64,000 bases of DNA. Source: Lunularia cruciata (lineage: Eukaryota; Streptophyta; Marchantiopsida; Lunulariales; Lunulariaceae). Where the stretch lies: NCBI GenBank assembly GCA_948567375.1, contig OX419757.1, positions 43,028,001 through 43,092,000 of the forward strand, read 5' to 3'. Below are positions 57,901 through 64,000 of the stretch, piece after piece (position 1 is the stretch's first letter; the number at the start of each line of letters is the position of its first letter). The position numbers and the translations under genes are program-made. The notes beneath the pieces were generated by a model. That model searched no databases. It had not been told where the DNA came from and saw nothing but the letters and a program-made list of their open reading frames with translations.

Positions 57901-60900
57901 TAATTCTCGAGGCTACAGTTATTCCCACTTACGTTTGTATTCAGGTACCAACAAGTAACACACTTACCCTTGCTTGCAGGTACAGACAACTAACTCCGCT
58001 GCTTCTTCAGCTTACCACCTTTTTTCTGATTGCTGGCTCTGGTTTAAAGATATGCTCACGACCTCTAGTTTTTCGATCCAAGCTTCAGGGTTTTCTGGAT
58101 TCATATATAACGGTGGCAATGTTAGAGGTCGGGGTGTAGATCCGGGTCACTCATGCGATCTACTGAGAACTCAGAGCGGTTTACTACTAGATTGTAGGCT
58201 TTCTCAGCATGATTTTGAGGTTTGGAAGGCAATTTGACAAAAACCATCTTCGCCAAGACAGGAACAGGATTCGTATTACGCTCTGTCTACACCACTAACA
58301 TCTGTTATTTACCTCAACTCACGCCAGTCACTAATATCTCGAAGCTACTTTTCCTTCCCACTTACCGTCGTCTGCAGGTACACACAACTAACTCCGGTTC
58401 ATGCTTCGCTTACCACCATGTGTCTGATCGCTTTAAGGAATTCAGTTTCGATGTCTAGATTATAAGTGTCAGAGTCATGTCCTGTCCAGTCTGGTCACGT
58501 GGGTGTGAAATCGAGTTCTAGTAAATGGTATTGCATATCATTTCTCAACAATGTTTGCTTAATGTGCATTTCATAAAAGCTTAGTATTGAGTTTTAACCT
58601 CAGACATACTCCGGGTGCTCTATCAGGTTATGCTGACAGGAAGGATAAAAGATTCTGGCATATCATGTGATTGCATCAAATGCAAAGGACAGCAGGTAAG
58701 GTCTTTTTCTTGTGCCTTTAGCGATTTAACATTTACCGGGCTCGAGGCTTTTGGTTTTGGTTGGAATTACAGTGCACCTCCGACTAACTGGACTAGATTA
58801 CGGTGCATCACTTTCTGGTCGTCAACCTTCGTCTACTTTTTGTTATCGAGGGTAGCTTTGTTCGCACCAACTTGATTTCGATGTTGTTGCAATCTCGAAA
58901 ATGCTAGGGACTGTTTTAGCTGCGATGGATGCAGCAGATTGTCAATGTCAGAGTACAGCCCAGTCCAGTCCAGTCTCGTGCAAAATCTTGTTAAGGATCT
59001 GATTCTAGAACGGCTTTCGCATTCCATCACAGTAGTGGTTGCGTCCAGATTTTTTCTACGGGTCTGGATATATCCATTCGGTCCTCATAGTTTAAGTACT
59101 CGTGCTGACATGGAGCAGACCTATATATACGCGCTTACTTCTGCTTACATTCGATCATTTGTATCCATTTCATCTCCTTTCCCGGTTTTCGACTTGCACA
59201 TTTTTGTATACATTCCATATCATGCATCTCATTTGCATTCAATGAGTTCTGGATCTCCCGTTCCTCGAACGGCTTCTGTTCTCATTTCCATATATCCCAG
59301 TCCCGGCACACCTACTCATGGGAACATCATTCCTCCTCACTTTCTGTATAGGAGAGATGTTGGGACAGGAACTTTTCAGTCTTATCTACATACACTTCTA
59401 ATGAATACGTCAGTCGCTCAGTCTCAAGGCTAGACTTGCTCACACTTCAAACATCTGATGGTTCACATACTTGACTCCAGTGTGTACTTGGTTTACCACT
59501 CCATGTGATTGCGGGTTATACAAAACTAGCTTTCTGGAACAGTTTACAAGTGTCGCAGCCTTGTCGTGTGGAATTCAATTCTCGTAGGAGGGTCTCCATT
59601 GCAATAGACAATCTGCCTACACCGCACATACTCCTGTTTTTCGTCTGCTGTTATGTCTTCCGTTGCGTCATTTTATTTTACCGTTTGTTTGATTTGTATA
59701 TTTTAAATCGCAGGTTCAATTTCCCACTTGGTATTTCTCACGGCACACGTCACTTTTGCCGATCACGGTTCGTCTAATTCAGTGTTTTCTTCTAATGCCG
59801 GGTGTCTATTTCCTTGAAGGTGATAAATGTTTCAGCCTTTGAGAAGCATGCCGGAAGCTCAGCAAGACATCCGAGCGATTTTATCTTCCTGGAGAATGGG
59901 AAGAATCTCCATGATGTAATGGAAGCTGGCTGGAAAGCGGGAGTCAATCCGAAGAAAGTGTTGGAGGCACTGCAATTGGCTATGGGGTTGTCTGTGGGGA
60001 TTAAAGACTCAATTTGCTGTGTAGAGTGCGGCACTGGTGGCACACTTATTAATTGTAGTGGACCTCGATGTCCTGGTGCATACCATATAGGTATGCTTAG
60101 ACCTTTATTTAGATCTCAGTTTCAATGCTAGTTATACTCCTCGTCAAAGTCGTAGTCTTTGCACACATACTTCTCATGCAAGTCTGGCTGCTTCCCTTCA
60201 GTGTTTTTGTCTTATTGGACTAGTGCCTACACAGATTATTCCTGAAATGTACTCTATCCCAGTCCTCATACACTTTCTCGTAGTGTCTTCTCTTTCGTCG
60301 AAAGTTTTAGTCATAAGTAAGTTTCGATGTCAAATCCGGTCAAAATGTAGATATGGAACTGGGTTGTTTAGAACGGGTTCTGTATTCCTTTACTTAATGT
60401 AAGTTTCGATGATGTGTTAGGAAGTCTTAACCCTATTTGTCTCCCAGGCTAACACTCGCCGCATTTCTCACCGAAGGACTGACACTAATGCTCACGGTTA
60501 CATTTACTCCTAGTTACCCTTGCATGCAGAACTAACACACTTTCGTCACGCTTACGCTTGCATGTAGATACACAGACTAACTCCGATGCTTGCTCCGCTC
60601 ACCAGTTACTGTGATTGATGGCTGTACAGAACTCCATTTTCATGTCTAGATTACATGTTTCTAGTTTACGAGTGTGAGATTCACTTAGTGTAAAGTGAGT
60701 ACACGTGTTTGTGAAGCTGAGTTCTTGTTACAGGTTTTGCATACCATTAGATGATATATCTAGACCTTTCATGAAGAAGTATTCTTTTGTGTTCTGTTCT
60801 GGTGTGCTGGTGGTGTTCCGCAGGTTGGCCCTTTCTAAACTTCTCAAGTTAACCATCTTGAATCTTCAGCTATAAATATATGTTGGCGGTGTGTCTTCAG

Positions 60901-63530
60901 AATGTGCAGGTCTTTCACAGGCACCTGAGGGTGATTGGTTGTGCGGACTTTGTGGTTCTGCAGAGAACCGCAAACGTTTGTTGAAAGCAAATTCTACACT
61001 CTCAAGGTATGATATTCATGGCTACCATGCCTTTGAATTTGCATGCTAGCCATGACTCGCATCCGTTCATGCTTGCATTTTATTCTTTCTGGATCCCCCC
61101 TTCTTCGAATGGCTTCTGCTCGCATTACTCAAATATTAATGGCTACCAGCAACCTGACTTGGTTATGCTTGTTTCTTGTAATACTTGTCGTAACTTACTG
61201 TAGTTGGAACGTAAATTGACTCTGGTGAAAAGGCCTAGTGGGTCTTTGTAGGAATTTTTTTCAATAACTGAGCTCTAATCTCAAAATCGGACTGATATCA
61301 GAGACTTTGCATCTTCAAATACTCTTACCTTTTAGCTTATTGCAAGCAGTCAGTTATCTGACAAGCTTAGAGGACGATAGACAACCTTAGAGCATGGAAC
61401 TACCCATGTGGATAGACAGGCATAACTCTATGGTCCTCTGGACATGTGGACCCCCATTTTCTTGCCACCTACTAGTCTGTCTCTGCTTTAGACTCGCTAG
61501 TGGTTGATAGCCTCTCACAAATAAGTCACTCAAGCTACAGCTCATCTACACGTTCTTCTGAGTTACCTTTTCTATATTTTAAGGATGTCTCCTCTCACTA
61601 ACACTCCCACGTCACTTTCTGCCTTCTGCCTCTCCATGTATGAGGTCTTCTATGTTCTGCTTCCTATTCGCAAGAAATATTAGACTTTCTATAGAAAGCT
61701 AGTCTTCTTACTTTCTTTATCCTTCCAGCTTCTGACTTTGCAGAATTAATCTCGTTTTCCGCAGATGTTACTACGTGCCCCTATTCTGTTCATCCTTCTG
61801 TCCAAGCTTACTGTTCCGATTTTCTCGTACCTTTCTGTTTCTGATTGCCTTTGCTGCCTTTCCGTTTTTCCTCCTTTTTCATGCATCACGCTTATTAGTG
61901 TACAGTTATGTCCCTAGCTACCCGCTGCTTGCTGTTATGCACTTGCCACAACATACTACTGATCCTGTTTACACTCTACGAGTGCTGATTCCTCTATTGC
62001 TACCTACTCTTTGACATATGACTACATACTCTTTCCGTGAATGACTATTTCCGGAAGCAACCGAGCAACCTGTTCACTCAAGAGCCTTACAGAAAGCCCG
62101 GTATGTGGGCACAGCTGAAGTCATAGTGTTCGCGAGCCAGACTTTTAAAAGTCTGGCTACCTCCTTTCAGTGTCTTTGTGCTGACGGATTCATGCTGACG
62201 CAGAATGCACATGGATGTCCTCATATCCAGTCCTCTTACATTTGCTCGTTGGCTTTCTCTTGTGTCTCCGAAGCTTTCTGCATAAGGTAGTTTCGATGAT
62301 GTTTGTTGGGATTCCTCTCTGCCTCCTAACACTAAAGCTCGACTCTCTTGTTACCTCTGGACTGACACTAATTCTCAAGGCTAGGTTTACCCAATTCACT
62401 TTCCACTTGCTTTCCCATGCAAGTACTAAGGAATACTTTGCGCACACTTACCGTAGCTTGCAGTACACACAACTACAACTAACCTCGATGTAACATATCA
62501 TTTTGTGTCATTCACTATACTGAACTCAAATTTTTTAACTTTTGTGCCTAGATATTTGGTTTTCCATGGCTACAGTACGCGTGTCACTAATATGTTAACT
62601 CAGTCACAGGAGCATGTGGAATCCATACGGGTTCTGCATATCATCACAGAATTGACTGATCTCTTTTAACCTCTTTATTCACAGGGAGTCAAGCACAGGT
62701 AAGCAGGATTCTAGCGCGAACATGCACAAGGCACTTTTCCTACCTGGTGCTCTTCCGGATGACATCGAAGTAGGCTATTTTGTCAAGGGAAAGGTGAGAA
62801 TCGTATTTAAAACTGAATTTCGATGCTTCTTTTAAGAAAAAGCAGTTTCCCAGACATATCCTCTTCTTGTTCGGTCCTGGGTGGGTTTGGTTCCTCCGTT
62901 CGCAGAACGGCTTGGGCTCTCATTCTTCATATATCCTCTTTTGGATGTCTTGCGTAACCAGTGAAGCTCTTGTCTTGTGTGCTGATAGCACTACCTCACT
63001 GGAGTGAAGAAAGGAGGTGGTATCTGCTGTAGTTGCTGTAACACCGTGGTAAGTCCACTTTTTATTATATGCGTAGATCACAGAACTGGATAGTGCTTAT
63101 TGTTAATTTGTGAATTTGGTAACCTCTATCTGAGTATTCGATCTCAAAATTAACGTATACCGGTCTTTTGATCTTCATCTGCGCTTTTGCAGGTTAGCTG
63201 TTCTCAGTTTGAGCAACACGCAGGATGGGGTTCCCGCCGAAACCCGTAAGTGGAAGTATCTTTGCATCCACGCCATGATTATGGCTAGGACTAGGATTTA
63301 ATCTCATAGTATTTATACCCTCAATGTACAGTTCATACTTTACTTTCGTACTACATGTTTCTTACTTCTCTATGTAACAGTTATGACGATCTTTACTGTG
63401 TTACTGTCAAATGTCAGAGTCAGTTCGGTCAGACGTATTGAATGGGGTGGTTGTCAACGGGGTCTGTATTCCATTACTCTAGAAGTTTCATTCTTAACTT
63501 TACTTACTCATATATATTCTTACTTTTAAT

Positions 63531-63598
<68 letters not shown>

Positions 63599-63861
63599 CC
63601 GGAGGCCTGTATACCATACTGTTGTTTGGGAGTCCTTCTTGACTTCTGAATTCATATATATACCGTATACTTCACCTTCACCTTCATTCACTTCACCTCT
63701 GCTTTTCCCACTTCATTTGACTCATCCCCTTCCTGTGCAGCGCTGAAGTTTTCTTGCTCCACGCTTGTATCACTAGCGAACCTCTGCTTGACTCTTTCTC
63801 ATTATTGTGTCCCGGACTTTCTCTCTACTAGTGAATGTTTGTGATTTCAGGGATCCATCAG
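54906..63861 (+). CDS. TDBD-PHD chromatin protein (IDM1-like family), 5' nine exons, C-terminus past the edge
   Basis: Exons: 54906-56126, 56623-57651, 58627-58695, 59820-60090, 60901-61006, 62685-62793, 62989-63048, 63193-63245 and a possible microexon 63851-63861; all GT..AG with agreeing phase (about 976 residues so far). The N-terminus is Ser/Pro-rich with SPMKKLKV, a likely nuclear signal. A Glu/Asp run lies near residues 445-475. TDBD1 (Pfam PF16135) starts near 724: LLATGLLEGYRVKYL, GRIKDSGISCDCIKC, FEKHAGSSARHPSDFIFLEN. The C4HC3 PHD finger follows: CVEC, CSGPRC, YHIEC, DWLCGLC. TDBD2: ALPDDIEVGYFVKGK, GGGICCSCC, FEQHAGWGSRRNP. In relatives further PHD and GNAT acetyltransferase domains follow. 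ATG 54906 comes directly after an in-frame TGA; ATG 54951 is an alternative. Confidence 0.88.
57840..63490 (+). repeat. Diverged repeats shared between introns of the TDBD-PHD gene
   Basis: Block S (GCAGGTACACACAACTAAC-like) occurs at 57963-58038 and 58361-58500 (intron 2), 60551-60680 (intron 4) and 62447-62489 (intron 5). Block R (GACTGACACTAAT-like) is at 57852-57938, 60401-60515 and 62290-62395. Block T (GAACGGCTTCTG-like) is at 59250-59300, 61088-61130 and 62880-62935. Block U (GGGTTCTGTATTCC-like) is at 60335-60400 and 63405-63490. The order P-Q-R-S is the same in introns 4 and 5. All are in the sense orientation. I found no copy elsewhere in the window. Confidence 0.7.
62135..62158. 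repeat. 24-bp perfect palindrome in intron 5
   Basis: Each half is AGCCAGACTTTT and its complement, without a spacer. The half-site AAGTCTGGCT also occurs in the matching repeat block of intron 4 (near 60180), where the palindrome is not present. Confidence 0.9.
63535..63597. repeat. (TA)n microsatellite in intron 8
   Basis: About 30 uninterrupted TA units. Open frames read through it on both strands are artefacts. Confidence 0.97.
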
Positions 63862-64000
63862 GTATGTCTTGATTTCTTCCCTCATCTTACTCATGTGGAT
63901 TCTTTTCTTTCTGGACTGATCCTCATTATACGGCTAAGACTCCATCGCTTAAGTGCGTGCCTGCACTTTTGCTTGCCCTTGCTTTCCACACTTTCACCTC

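Noticed and set aside
63442-63691. Open frames with Tyr-Ile repeats
   Set aside because: They are translations of the (TA)n microsatellite.

Overview
The window looks like nuclear DNA of a land plant. It has intron-containing genes with GT..AG borders and plant-specific protein families: a chloroplast iojap/RsfS protein, an S1/SPH-type secreted protein and a TDBD-PHD chromatin protein. It also has plant-style Ty3 (Gypsy) elements with initiator-Met and Glu tRNA primer sites. The repeat families and gene structure would suit a bryophyte or other non-seed plant, but the sequence alone does not prove that.

Region 1 (1-25063) is a pile of LTR retrotransposons, all reading leftward except the innermost. 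The oldest layer (family 1) is a decayed Ty3-like element on the minus strand: LTR 23753-25063, an interior lacking pol 20876-23752, a second LTR (5071-6231 plus 20668-20875), then another interior 5070-1 that runs off the left edge. A chromodomain Ty3 element (family 2, 6232-20662) inserted into that second LTR and left the 5-bp duplication CTTGG. A third element (family 3, 8554-16374, plus strand) then inserted into the RNase H region of family 2, leaving a 4-bp duplication GCCC. By eye the LTR pairs are about 96% (family 2) and 98.8% (family 3) identical, which agrees with this order.

Region 2 (25064-38300) is mostly low-copy DNA. It holds an S1/SPH-like gene with a single-base frameshift (25571-26006) and a six-exon minus-strand gene for chloroplast iojap (37775-34775). 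Between them are about 8.8 kb with short tandem repeats, a diverged repeat pair and a few unrecognised ORFs.

Region 3 (38310-53090) has two decayed minus-strand non-LTR-like reverse transcriptase elements (family Y, 38310-41575 and 45060-48850), short Y end fragments, a solo family-2 LTR (41684-42426, TSD AGTGA) and long, very AT-rich stretches without recognisable genes.

Region 4 (53100-64000) holds the 5' part of a plus-strand gene for a large acidic nuclear protein with two TDBD modules and a complete C4HC3 PHD finger between them. This is the architecture of plant IDM1-like/PHD-GNAT regulators. The C-terminal part lies past the right edge. Its introns share a family of diverged repeats in the same orientation, which is the most unusual feature of the window.
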